A stretch of 64,000 nucleotides of DNA from Cercophora sp. LCS_1. Its lineage: Eukaryota > Ascomycota > Sordariomycetes > Sordariales > Lasiosphaeriaceae. Both the position numbers and the translations under genes were made by a program. Under the pieces are notes generated by a model that saw only the letters and a list, made by a program, of their open reading frames with translations, did no database searches and had not been told where the DNA came from. The stretch lies in NCBI GenBank assembly GCA_036250225.1, contig JAPZLL010000025.1, positions 124,001-188,000 of the forward strand, read 5' to 3'. Within the stretch, counting starts at the first letter, position 1. Every line of letters starts with the position of its first letter. Of the stretch, positions 1 through 11,331 are shown in pieces.

Positions 1-53
1 TTCGACGTAGATCAACCCTTTTCTTCTATACCCAGTTTGCCCCCATGCTGTTT

Positions 54-3000
54 CTAATCCATATCACTAAATACAGCGCCACGTAGCATCTTTTGCACAG
101 ATCCATCCCAATCCGTTGTATCCACAATATCGCCCTTGGAGAACCCGAGGTTCATGTTCTTGAACCGCTGTGAGAGATCGTCGTCAAGATGCTGCAGCCT
201 CGTTCGACCATCCCTGTCCTCTAGGCTGTTTGGGTTGTAAAAGCGGATAAACTGAACACCTATATGGTTGCTCTGTTTAAAGTCGTCTTTTTTGATCACA
301 TTCAAGAACCGCTGGATGACCTTGTCTACTCCGCAGAGGGCATGGGGCTTCCTGGGCGGAGCGTTCCACCGGCCGTTGGTAAGGATGTAGATGGTGATCC
401 GGTTGTTGCTGTGTTTGAGAATCTCTGTCGCGATGTCGTCAAAAACCTCGGAAATATTGCAAGGTCCTCCTGAGAATGTATGCTCGTCGATCAGCCCCTG
501 AAACGCGCTTGATTCTGCTCTGGCCACTCGCACTTTCTTGCAAGCAAAGAAGATCTCCATCTTGTCCGGATCAACTTCACCTTTCTTGAGAAGGTACGCG
601 AGCACTCGGACCGTTTTGCCGATCTGGTCCTGGTGTCGAGCCATAGACTGCGAGTCGTCGATGATAAAGTACTACACATAAGCGAGACACAGGTCAATAA
701 ATGCTCCATACACCATTTGGGCGTTTGCAGCAAGCTGAAAATGTAGTATGTGATGGGATATAACTAACCTGATCTCTTCCACCACCGTAACCTTTGAGAT
801 CCTTCAGCGTCTTTTCTAGTGATGGAAAGACCTGGAGGATGCCGGGGGCTTTACGGAACCTTCCTCTGAACGTCGATTTATCCTTATCCTTCGGCTTGAT
901 GTACTCTGAGTAAATTTTGTCAATGGTAATGGTAGACTCTGGGTGCCCGCTTTGATCATTCGGTGTGCCTGTGGGAACTGTCGGGAGTACTGGCGCAGAG
1001 TTCCTAGTTGATACAACCCGAGATGATCCTTGGATGTGGAACGCATCTTCTGTTTCCGGGGGGTCATTACTGACTGGCTGAGACGGGCTAGAATGGCTCG
1101 GTCCATGCCCTCGCGGGCGTGTCGGCTTGGCGTCGGTCCGGGATTGATGTGGCGCAGAATGCAGCGGTGGCATTGCGGCCGTATTCAACGTGGCAGGGCG
1201 ATGTTCGTCATCGTCCTCCGGGTCCTCGTCTAATCTAGGTGGGTGTGACCCAAACCGCCCAGGCTGGTCGACTGTCGCTGGCCTGGGCAGCCCAACTTCA
1301 CTGGTACCGTGATTGCTCGGCCCTGGAACCCAGTTGGGTGTCCGTGAACGGTTGGTCAAGTCTCCTGGATATGCGTGATGCGGGCTTCGATGTAGGGGTG
1401 GAGGATCTGGACTCCGTGGGCTCCGTGAGTGGAGGGGGCCAACATCGCCTGGCTCCTCTGAAAACACGCCGTCCTGCCTGTAATGGGCAAAACTGCTGGT
1501 ATGTGTGTGTGTAGAGTAGGCACTAAACCGTTTTCGAGTATCCCGGGACTTCAGTGTATCGCTTCGTCTCGTTGGGGGCCTCCACAGTGCTGGAATGGTT
1601 GAGCTCTGAGGAGAATAAAGCGAAATCCCCGGGTTACAAATTTCGTCGAGTTTCCATTCCCATTTTTCGAATACGGCGTCGGCTTCGTGGCCGTCGGTAG
1701 GGTTGGCGATAAGCATGTAGTCCAGGATGAGGTCGCTGACAACCGTGGAAATGATATCGTCACCATCGGCACAAGTCAACACGCTTCGATGTTCCTCATC
1801 GACAACCCGAAGCCGGCAACTCCCATCATGGAAGCACCCTTCGTGGAAGCCCCCTTTTAATTTCGTCTTGCGGGTTTCCTCGCATCGTCTGCCTTGATAC
1901 TCGAGGCGCTCGGTTTCTCCGCGGAGAGACCACACGAGCGCCTCGCTGGCAACAGCACCGAGGGACCAGACATCGCACTGTGGGGTCTGCACCTTGACTA
2001 CTTTATCGTCGCGGAATGACTCCGGAGAGCCTGTGAAGGGGTTAGAGTTTTCTCATCTCAGGCATCTGCCATTTGTTCCCGGCAGGAGCAGACATACTGT
2101 ACATTCCGTTCCCTTTTCCGTGTGCGGCTAGGGAATCAAGACCCCCGTCGCGAATCTTTCGAACATGTCCGGTTCCGAAATCTGCAAGCTTGAAACAAAC
2201 TTGATCCGGGCTCTCGTCGGGGCAGGGAAATACGAGGATATTCTGTGGCCGGATATCCTGATGGACACTAAAAAAACAAGGTTAGCACACCGCTTCCCTC
2301 ATTTGGCGCAATGATATGGGACCAACCCTTTGAGGACGAGATCCCTGGCCTTACAGAGACAGTGGATTCTTCCCAACCCGAGCAAGAGGGAAAAGAACGC
2401 TCGCCAGAATTCAATGCGGTGGCCAATTGTCTGCGGGCGGGGCTGCTTTTCAAAATAGTCGAGCAGGGTGCCTCGGCTCGCGTACTCAAGGATGAGAGTG
2501 TATTTTCCCTGCTGGGAAAATGAACCATAGTATCTAAGAATGTGGTCGAAATCGCTATCTCCAAGCTGACTGTAGATATCGATCTCATTATTCAGCATTT
2601 TCTCGGCATTCGGGTTTATTATTCGGTATTCCTTGAGGACAACCTCGAGTCCGGGATGCTTTTTGAGTGAAAAATTAGCGGATGGACAAATCGTAGGATG
2701 CATCTGTGTGACTAACAACAGGCGAACTCAGACATGATGAATGCCATCGCGCTTTGTAAACCAAAACCTCGGCGTCGGCGTCTTCCTCGTCAACTGTGGA
2801 GTCGAGTAGTTTCTTTTCGCTGATTGGGAGGATGTGGTACGGGTTGAGACCCTTCCTGTATGGCCTGGACTCGAAATCGAGGGTGAAAGGACAGAATTTC
2901 CACTGTGCCTTGGAGAACATTCCAAGTAACTCCTTGTGTTCATCTTGCTGGGCCCCATTGAATGAATTGTCGTTAACAGGAAGGTTACAGTCGTCAAAGT

Positions 3001-3310
3001 CGAAGTCCTCCATGATAGTCTTGATTTCGCCCGCCCTCGATATCCACACCAGGATCGAAAACACGACGAGGTATTTTCCCAGAATAGCCTCTGTGTCAAC
3101 CTGTATCATCGGCGGCTGGGCTGACCAAAGAATGTTTCTGATTTTCTCTGCGGTCCAGAATACAGCGAGGCAATCATGAGGAACGAATTTCACAGGTTGT
3201 CCCTCCTCTTCATCGATGAGCCGGGAACCGAAGCAGCTGTGGCTCGTGACGTATTGGTCCACATGATTTCGGAAGGAGCGTATGATTTCGTCGGCAGCGA
3301 TCTTCTCCAT
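54..3310 (-). CDS. Protein kinase-vWA domain fusion protein (5 exons)
   Basis: Predicted exons, in order: 3310-2717, 2658-2355, 2267-2098, 2030-769 and 671-54, about 980 residues. An N-terminal region of about 190 residues precedes a kinase domain. The kinase shows a lysine strand (EVVLKEYR), a catalytic loop HQDIRPQNIL with the catalytic Asp, an ADFGTG motif, an APE-like SSPES and DVWSLGAVASEALVW. A Pro/Ser/Thr-rich linker of about 250 residues follows, then a C-terminal vWA domain starting with YFIIDDSQSM, whose DDSQS matches the metal-binding DxSxS motif. The catalytic Lys, Asp and DFG are present, so activity is plausible. The second-to-third exon junction does not keep phase: exon 2 leaves one base and the HQD exon needs two. 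This is either an unseen splice choice or a one-base error. By inference the vWA may bind partners or substrates. The biological role is unknown. Confidence 0.75.
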
Positions 3311-5519
3311 GTTGTATCGGTGTCAGGAATGAGCCCCAGGATTGCGGCCGGATTCGGAGCGTTGAAAAAGGTGACTGAGTTGATGGCAGTTCGGGTCCGG
3401 AGACCGCTCGGTTGATTCTCTTTGGCTGAAAAACTGGGGCTGGGACGATGGTTTGCCTGAGGAGCTGTGATGTGATAGGCAGAGAGAGCCGCGAGCATTG
3501 GCGCCATCTAACAAAGCACAAAGTGCAGAGTTGACCACGGGAAGCGATAGAGTCGGAGTCACGCCAGCAACAGAAGTGAGCGGGCTGTCTGAGGGGTACC
3601 GACATCTGATGGGTGGTGCGGCTGGACCAGTTAGGGGCATGTCGGCCACCGGTTTCTCACAGTTGGCGGCCTGTTGCCGAGAATTGCGACATGCTGCGTA
3701 TGTTCTTATCAGCTCACGCGACGCGGGCCGCCTTTCTCGAGCGTGCCAACCATGCCTCCCCAGTGGCTCCAGTGGCTGCCGCCAGGTCTCCGACAGGGTT
3801 GTTCGACGCCATGCAGACTGCCGCATGCGTTCTCTTGACCGATTTTGAGCGGCGAGTGGCCCAGAAGGCGCCGGACCCCGCATCTGCCTGGCCCCCTTGA
3901 CCAACCAGAGTTCCAGCCGCAAGACTGCAAGACAGAGCGCATGACGATTGGAGGACAGTGAAATTGGGGGCGTGCAAGCGAAGTGCCTATGTTCCCATCA
4001 GCAGGAACGATTGAATGTCGGAGAGCCTTCTTGGGACAATGCTTGAGTTCGCGGGTGGTGTGTAAAGAATGACTCCGACTGCCAAACCAAAATTGCACCA
4101 AGGATGTGCCAGACGCTGGACTTGCTAACACCGCATCGAAGGGTTTGTTGAAGGTATCATGTACTTTCCAGAAGGGATATAATAGTCCCTCCCCCAAGAA
4201 AGATTTCACGGAATGGTCTGGATCGCAAAAATTCGTGGATGCGGAGTTTTCTGCACAAGGCTCCCGTCAGCACACAAACTTGGCGTCGAAGAGCCGCGTC
4301 GGGCATCAACGCAGCACCTTGCAGCCCCTTTCATCAACAGTTTCGGTCGGGCGGCTCGCCACTATGACTGCGCGGTCGCTGGCGATGGAGGTGGTCATTG
4401 CATTATTTAATTCATGTATCGTGCGCAATCCAAAGTCTCGCTGCAAAGGTCTCGTGGCCTTTTGCAGTCTACCTATATCAACTCCGTCTGGAAGAAACAG
4501 AATGTCCCACATTTGCACCACAGTGAAGAGTTACGACTTCACCCGGCGAGCCCTCGAGGCTTGGGTAGCGTGGCGCTTCGCTGGTAATCAGGTGTATGTC
4601 GTGGTATGTGCCCGCAGCCGATTGCCCTCAAGCCGCGCCGCGTGCCTGGCGTCGGAGTCCAAAGAACGAACATCTAACAGGGCGCACCCAGCCTAAAAAC
4701 GGTGACTTCAGCGTCTATGCCCCTGCTGCATTAACCCAGGTCAGTTGATGTCTTACTTCAACATCTGTCAAGGACTAAGGTGTGGACTGGCTGTCTAACT
4801 GTTGTCGCATGTGCGGATAGAGGGACAAAAGGCTCCTCAAAAGGACTTTGAGGGACCAGGACGACTGGGAGCAGCCCTCGGAATCGTGGGAGGAATGGTG
4901 CAGAGCGAGAGGGGAAGGTGGGGGATGAAGAGCCTTGGCCCAGATCGGATTTGCCGCCCCCACGTGGTGGAAAACTGCCTTCAATCTGCCCTGCCTGGGC
5001 GGTGAGAGGATTTCCGGTCCAGTTTCAGTCTTGTTATGCGGTATTTGACTCGAGCTGGTTTGAACGATGTGGATTGGCGCTTCCTTCTTTTTCCGCCCTT
5101 TGCCCCTATTTTGCGGCGCTTCGGATGGCCACACACTTTAGATGTCCAATTACCGCACATTGTTCTCTTTTCGTTGACCCATTTAGCAGCCAGTTTGGCG
5201 GTTAGGCGCGTGTAAGGCTTTTTGGGTGAGAGCCTCAGAGCCTCAGTGCCCGATCCTCCTCTGTTGCCAATTTCTGCAATATAGTCTGGCAATGTCATAT
5301 TTGTCAAGGTCATGATTCCATTCCACGCAACACACGTGAGATTATCACGCAGTCACAGCAGCATAACTCTGACTTTTACTTCAGGGCGCACCTAACAACT
5401 GTCTTGTGACAAAGGTCTTCATCAATTGAAAGATCGAATCCTCGCCCTCTGCTGATTCCCCCCCTTTTTTTATCACGCTATAGCTATAGCGCGACAGTCC
5501 GCCATATCACCATACCAAC
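3311..5519. other. Intergenic region, no supported gene
   Basis: About 2.2 kb between the divergently transcribed kinase-vWA gene and the CorA-like gene. Open frames occur on both strands, the longest about 195 codons, but they overlap each other and lack recognisable domains or splice-linked continuations. It probably holds both promoters. A pyrimidine-rich tract just before 5520 is a typical fungal upstream feature. Confidence 0.5.
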
Positions 5520-7655
5520 ATGCAGCGTGATAACACCAGCGACCGCTTCAAGGACGTCCAGAGCCGGGCACTCGACTACCCGAAGACCCTTCTCCGAAGC
5601 ACTCGCCCACATGAAATCCACAACATTGATGTTTACTGCAAAAGACTCAAACAAAGCAAGGAAAACATCTTCAAGGCCGAAGAGTCAATGGTCGAGATAT
5701 GGGAAACTACCAAGCCCAACAGTATGATCTGCCTGAACCAATTTGTACAACTCCCATGCTCAAGCAAGACTGCATTTCTTAGGGTTCCAACTCTCTGAGT
5801 ACACCAGGCTCGACCAGGTACGAGATCACCTCGACCTGAGATGCAAGGACCCTGAAATTCGGCATGTGTAAGTCTCATGCCATAAGCCTGACTATGATGG
5901 GATGAGTTCAGTAGTTGAGTAGGTACCTGACACAACAGCCTTACAGGTTCTTTGAGTCTGGAAACTCCCGTTCCCCGATAGACTGTTCCCTCGAAGTTTT
6001 TACGGCAATCTCCACGTATCAGCAGATCGAGCCCTCCTTCCTTGACGCTGTTTTCACATTTGGTGAGCAGGAAGAGCCGAAGGACCTCTGTCTTATGAGC
6101 TTCAGCTCTGGGCACACCCTCTCAGCTCCCAAGGACAAACTGATACAGATTCCCGGGTTAGGGAGATCTGGTAGGGGGATCCATGTTTCGTATCTACTGA
6201 GGTCTATAGAGGCCAAGGGGAAACGTGACTGGCCATGGCAGATCCGTCAGGCCGCCGTATACCACTCGTTTGATACAGAAACAGGCAAAACGTTTTGGCT
6301 CACGATCAAAGGCAACGACAGACTTAGCAGCCGGATCCGGCAGAGCTCGTCGTATTTGGAACTCCCGCCCTCGGCTTCCCAGAGCGATGACCCTGTCACC
6401 TACTTCAAGGCTTCACTTGCTACACATCTCATCTACATCAGTTGGTGTGACGAGAACTGGCGACAGTGCATCAACGAGCTCGAGGCCGATATCCAGAAAA
6501 TCCTGGACTCAGCTCGGAATGCACCGATTGATGATGACATACCGGACAAAGCGATCAAGCTTGCAACCTACCCGCGGTACCAACGGCGTGACTCGAGAAG
6601 AAACACTCTCAATTCGCGGGCCGGCACAGGCCTCACTGAGCCGGGGCCGCTCGTTCGAAAGCAATCAACCTTTGAGACCATCAGGAGTGCTTCGTTAGCG
6701 CTAGTGAGCCAGACCAAACTCTTCTCAAAGCAGAAGCCCGACGACGTGGAGATGGCAAACTGTACTGCCCCAGGGATAGACGAAAACCCAAGCGTCGAGG
6801 CCCTGGTGGACACACGTGTGATCCTTGACAAGTTCCGCTTCAGCCACGTCCAAACCCTTCACACCTTCAGCGACCGCATCCGAAGGTATATCCTCACAGT
6901 CAAGCTAAACGTGTCAGTTCTTGGTGAACTTAGCAGCTTTTATCATAACCTGCTGGTCTCTGACACGGCTACCTTCAAACCCGTCAGAGATGGATGCAAA
7001 CACGATCTCGTTGACTTTCTGGCTGAGGTCAAAGCCATCGCCACCAGCTTGGAGACGAGATTGGCTCAACTCGAATGTCTCGCGGCAATGCTAGCCGAGG
7101 GTATTGTTCTGGTGAGTATATGGCTCTCGACTCCAAACCGGTGTTATCTATAGCTCACTGAATTCACCGCTACGTAGTACGATGGCATTCTGCAGCATCG
7201 GCAGTTAGATATTGCCCGGCGCTTCCAGGAAACGGCCCGCGAGTCCGCAGAGCAGATGCAGATCATTGCCAACAAAACCAAACTTGAAACAGCCTCGATG
7301 CATGTCATCACGGTGGTCACTCTCCTCTTTCTACCTGGAACCTTTGTGGCCGTAAGTAGAATCATCGTGTCCCTCGACTCGAATTCGACAGACTAAAGAT
7401 GGGACTAACGTTTAGGCCCATCATCTGCTTTCGCAGACCTTCTTCCAAAGTGGCGCTATCCTCTGGGCCGAAGCCCCGGAGAATATGGATGAGACTTACA
7501 AGTATAGCGGCGATGGCCTGAAGCTGTTTGCTACCTTTTCAATTCCGGTCATGGCTATCACCGTAGGGATCTGGCTGGTAGTTTATCTTACAAAACGACA
7601 TAGGCTGAATCGTGAGATGCGGTTAGCGGACCTGGAGAGAGAAAAGGGGAGGTGA
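5520..7655 (+). CDS. CorA-like metal ion transporter domain protein (5 exons)
   Basis: Exons 5520-5721, 5783-5867, 5947-7111, 7178-7351 and 7437-7655 join in phase to 614 residues. Every intron is GT-AG and 61-85 nt long. The C-terminus carries the pattern of fungal CorA-like proteins: a long helical stretch, a first membrane segment VVTLLFLPGTFVATFF whose LPGTFVATFF tail is the family hallmark, then a second segment LFATFSIPVMAITVGIWLVV and a basic tail. The large N-terminal part is cytoplasmic by family topology and includes the conserved-looking ESGNSRSPIDCS stretch. The canonical GMN signature of true Mg channels is not seen, which is usual for this divergent fungal group, so substrate and transport activity are uncertain. 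In exon 5 the acceptor at 7436 was chosen over the AG at 7415 because it restores LPGTFVATFF. Confidence 0.8.
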
Positions 7656-9151
7656 TGCATTCCCGAGCCAACGGGGTTTGGGGATAAGATATCAGCTCAT
7701 TGGTGGCTTTACCTGGGGTTCCTGCTCAAAGGTTTTTTAAACTGTTTCAGTTTTCGTTGTTTCGTTTCTCTTTGGTCTCGTTGATGTCTTTTTATTTCCT
7801 GCGCTTCCTTCTTCTCTTTTTCTACCCGTGAGCAATATCGGAATCAGCCAACAGTGTCAATATTAATAAAAGAGCTCACAGTGTTTATTTGGGTGGTTTG
7901 GCGTATTGGAATGGCCTTCAGTAAATGTGCTAATGCCTGCCCATAAGGTACCAAGCGGCCCATTCCCGTTTCTGGGCCCAAAGTAGGGGACTTTGACAAA
8001 CTCAACTAGAAACGATGAACACGAACGTCCTAGAACTACTCATCTTGATGTGAGATTACGCTCATGCAAATAGTATTATTGAATTTGCCATAGTATGAGC
8101 AGCGTCTTTGGGAATTAAATAAGGGTACGAAGGTAGGTTGGATGATTTCTTCGTACTACTTGGTTGGTGGATTATATTTTCGACCTTTTCCTTGCCACCT
8201 CAGTGCTCCCACCATACAGTCCCCCTCTTTAATTGACAACTTTAGAGTGATAAACATGCAGATATTGTGTGAATTGCCTATGCATCAGAACTCTTGTGGT
8301 ACTTACAGCAACTGCAACGGGCAAGAAAAGTGCGACGGTAGAGTTGCCAGAAAAAAGGGAATATGAAAATCGAGGGAGAAAGAAAGATGAGAAAGAAGAA
8401 AGGAATGTAACTCAAGCTGTTCACCTTTCAAAGTAAGAGTCTTCGGAATGGACTCGGACATCCAAGTGGACTCGCTAACGGTGTTCTTGATTTTTGCGGT
8501 CCAGTTCGGTTCCTTATGTACCTGCGAAGTGTGATGATTGAGAAAAAATGATATCTTGATGTGGGTTGAATGTGACATCAAACATTCGGTCCCCTCACTC
8601 GAACGCAATGCTGCCTGAAGCATTATACTGTGCCGTTCTCCGGCCGACCAACGAGGTTCAATCAATATTCAACGCAGAGACTTTGCCACGGCAATGCATT
8701 GCCGGCTTCACTTGTACGACGCAGGTACGCATCTGGTTGCCGCGCGGGAAACTGACCCGCCGTCCGGTTAATTCACGATTTTGGGGCTGTGCCTACAGTT
8801 TTGATTGGGCTGAGCCATGTCGACACCGGCCTCCATGTGTAACAAAGGGGCACACGACTTGCAGTTCTGTTCGTACTTATTGGTAAGTGCGTGCAAAAGC
8901 CCCTGCATGGCCAGAGTGTCCGTTCCAGCAGAGGAAATTTCCTAGAGGAGGGCCCAGCTTGTTTCTCTGAACACCAACCGTACCAGCGGCATCGTCTCCC
9001 CGAGTCCGGGACGTAAAGCTGTCTTTGAAGGCAGAAGGGTCGGTAATGCAATTTCTGCAACAGTGAGGTATGCCAGGTTGGCACCCACGGGCCGCGAAGA
9101 TGAGAAGCTAACGGAACAGGAACCCTCGCCAATACAAGCGACACAGCGGCC
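7656..9151. other. Intergenic region, no supported gene
   Basis: About 1.5 kb. The first part holds the 3' flank of the CorA-like gene, T-rich around 7741-7830 with an AATAAA-like run near 7865 that may serve polyadenylation. The rest is the presumed promoter of the membrane protein at 9152. Short frames here have no recognisable content. Confidence 0.5.
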
Positions 9152-11299
9152 ATGCCCCACCAACCTGAGGACGATGGATGGTCAAAAACGTGCAATGGAG
9201 CGTCGCTGGCGGAACCCAGACCTATTTACAGCGTGACGGTGTTCGCGGCGCCATGTCTCTCAAGAGAAGAAGTGCAAACCCCTCGACCTGCATCTCTATG
9301 GAAAGGCCTCAAAGATCGATTCGGGCTATTCGAGTTGGCGTTGTTCGGTCTGGGCACAGTCCTAACTATCGCGGTGGCTACGGTGCTCTCGATTCTCTGG
9401 TACCAGGGCGAGGTGGCCCATCTCCACTACCTGGGTAACAACATGTTGACATACCTGGCACTGAGAGACTGGCTACCCGAGTTCGTGACGCTAGTGGAGG
9501 CAACGCTTCGCTTCGCCGTCGGTGCTCTGACGGCCATCTGCTGCATGATGCTTGCTTCACTGGCGTTGCAGAAAGCTTCTATCCACCACCCAACGGAACG
9601 ACATCAAGTCTCAGTGCTCCAGGAAGCAAGTCCTGGCGCTTCAACGTTATTACTTCCTTTTGCCCGAGCGGCTTTGCGCGGCAGATTTACCCGAGAATGG
9701 GTGTTTGTCCTGCTCATGTTCATTACTTCGGGAATTTTGCAGTTCTCGTCAACAATTCTGCTCTCGGATTTCCGAGAGACGCAGTTCGTGGGCCAAAACA
9801 TGACAATTCCTGTAAACTTTACCTCGAAAACGAACCTGCAGCGTTACGCCTCTGGGGGCAGCCGTCCCTTGAGTTACCCGTTGTTTGCAGAAATGGCCGA
9901 GGGCAGGAACGAAATCTTATCCACAGCCTCGCAGCCCGGATTATTTGATACTGGCAATGTGTCGAGGGCGTATTTGCCCTTGTCTGCGCCTCAAAGGACC
10001 CGGGTTCGGCACTATCAAGGATTTGCGACGGTGTTAACCTCGCACACCATTTGCCTTCCGCCGAACATCACTCGATTACAGCCTGTCTTGAACATCCCTC
10101 CTACCGATCCCAACGACCCAGGTTGGGCTCCCAGCCCAAATCTCACACTCATTGGGATCATACCCGGACCAGGCCGCGGCGAATCGGGACTTTATGAGGA
10201 ATACTGGCACGAAGGGCGAAGATCATGGAACGTTGGCGCCGTCACTTCCGACGTGATTTATACTCGTGGAAGAGGGAATGAGTGCCCGCCTCTCGGTATG
10301 GGTGGGATGAACATCTGCCCATTCATGATGGATGTATTCGCAGACACGCGATCGGGCAGCCCTCGGGTAGAGATCAACGATGACGCCTCAATATGGCATC
10401 TCGTGACGGAGGTTGAGGTTTCACCTCGTGATGCGTCAGTGAGAGATGTCGGCCTTCTCTTGAACCACTCCAAGCCAATCTTCCAATACGCTGGATCGGA
10501 GTGGTCTACGCGGACGTATCGCAACGGAACGGCTTCGCTGACCTTCCATCACTCTCTCTGCATCAGCCGGACAATATTTGGCCACCGCAATATCACCGCA
10601 CTGGCTTCTGGGACAGTGAAGCTTCACAAGGAGCCTGGCATCCCACAGTTCCGATCCCTCAACGCCACCTTCCAGGACAAAGGCGCCGACCTCAGCTTTG
10701 TGATGCGGCAAATGGGTGTTGACAGCAAGCGGTTGCCAGAACCGGAGGAGAGGAACATCCTCAACCTCATTGCCGACGGGGAGGTTCCGACCAATATTAG
10801 CGCGCGCAATCATGGCATCGATATTGATTATGCGAGCAACGTTGCCGCAGTCTATGTCAACGATGTGTGGGAGCCTGCTTCCTCTCAGTATCAGTCATAT
10901 GGAATCTGTGTTCCCGAGCAAGGAATTGACTTGGGCAGCGCAGATTTGTCGGCTCTATCTTGTCAGTTGCAGGGGGAGGTTGGAGACCCGGTCTCCATTC
11001 AACTGTTCAAAAATGCGTGGAGGCAGTCCGGTGCGCTCGCCTTGGGCTTTGAGGCTCTCGCAACATACTCGTTTTTGTCGACATACACTGCCTTGGCCAC
11101 GGATGACGACTCGATCAATGATGGTGCTCCCAAGTTTGCCAATGTGAGCTTTGTAAGCGAAAGGCTTGCTCCGAGGACATGGGTTGGTTTTGGGTTAGTG
11201 ATGGGGGTTCTATCAGTTCACATTGCACTCATGATCTTTGTGGCGGTTGACTTTATTAGGAGCGGGAGGTTTGAAGTTGTGAGGGAGAGAGATGAATGA
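9152..11299 (+). CDS. Fungal multi-pass membrane protein, large glycosylated loop
   Basis: A single uninterrupted frame of 715 residues, not recognised as a named family. Hydrophobic segments lie near residues 57-82 (ALFGLGTVLTIAVATVLSIL), 113-140 (FAVGALTAICCMMLASLAL) and 180-205 (WVFVLLMFITSGILQFSS). A long loop of about 480 residues follows, with many N-glycosylation sequons (NMT, NFT, NVS, NIT, NLT, NGT). A last segment (GFGLVMGVLSVHIALMIF) is followed by a short charged tail. The layout is three helices, a large probably extracytoplasmic domain, and one helix. It converges on the gene at 11332 with only about 30 bases between stop codons. A surface or vacuolar location is inferred from the sequons; function is unknown. 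Confidence 0.7.
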   Translation: MPHQPEDDGWSKTCNGASLAEPRPIYSVTVFAAPCLSREEVQTPRPASLWKGLKDRFGLFELALFGLGTVLTIAVATVLSILWYQGEVAHLHYLGNNMLTYLALRDWLPEFVTLVEATLRFAVGALTAICCMMLASLALQKASIHHPTERHQVSVLQEASPGASTLLLPFARAALRGRFTREWVFVLLMFITSGILQFSSTILLSDFRETQFVGQNMTIPVNFTSKTNLQRYASGGSRPLSYPLFAEMAEGRNEILSTASQPGLFDTGNVSRAYLPLSAPQRTRVRHYQGFATVLTSHTICLPPNITRLQPVLNIPPTDPNDPGWAPSPNLTLIGIIPGPGRGESGLYEEYWHEGRRSWNVGAVTSDVIYTRGRGNECPPLGMGGMNICPFMMDVFADTRSGSPRVEINDDASIWHLVTEVEVSPRDASVRDVGLLLNHSKPIFQYAGSEWSTRTYRNGTASLTFHHSLCISRTIFGHRNITALASGTVKLHKEPGIPQFRSLNATFQDKGADLSFVMRQMGVDSKRLPEPEERNILNLIADGEVPTNISARNHGIDIDYASNVAAVYVNDVWEPASSQYQSYGICVPEQGIDLGSADLSALSCQLQGEVGDPVSIQLFKNAWRQSGALALGFEALATYSFLSTYTALATDDDSINDGAPKFANVSFVSERLAPRTWVGFGLVMGVLSVHIALMIFVAVDFIRSGRFEVVRERDE

Positions 11300-11331
11300 C
11301 CCGGGAATCATCTGACAGACGGAAAATGACC

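Noticed and set aside
3500..5320. Overlapping frames between the kinase-vWA and CorA-like genes
   Set aside because: They overlap on both strands, lack splice-linked continuation and show no domain.
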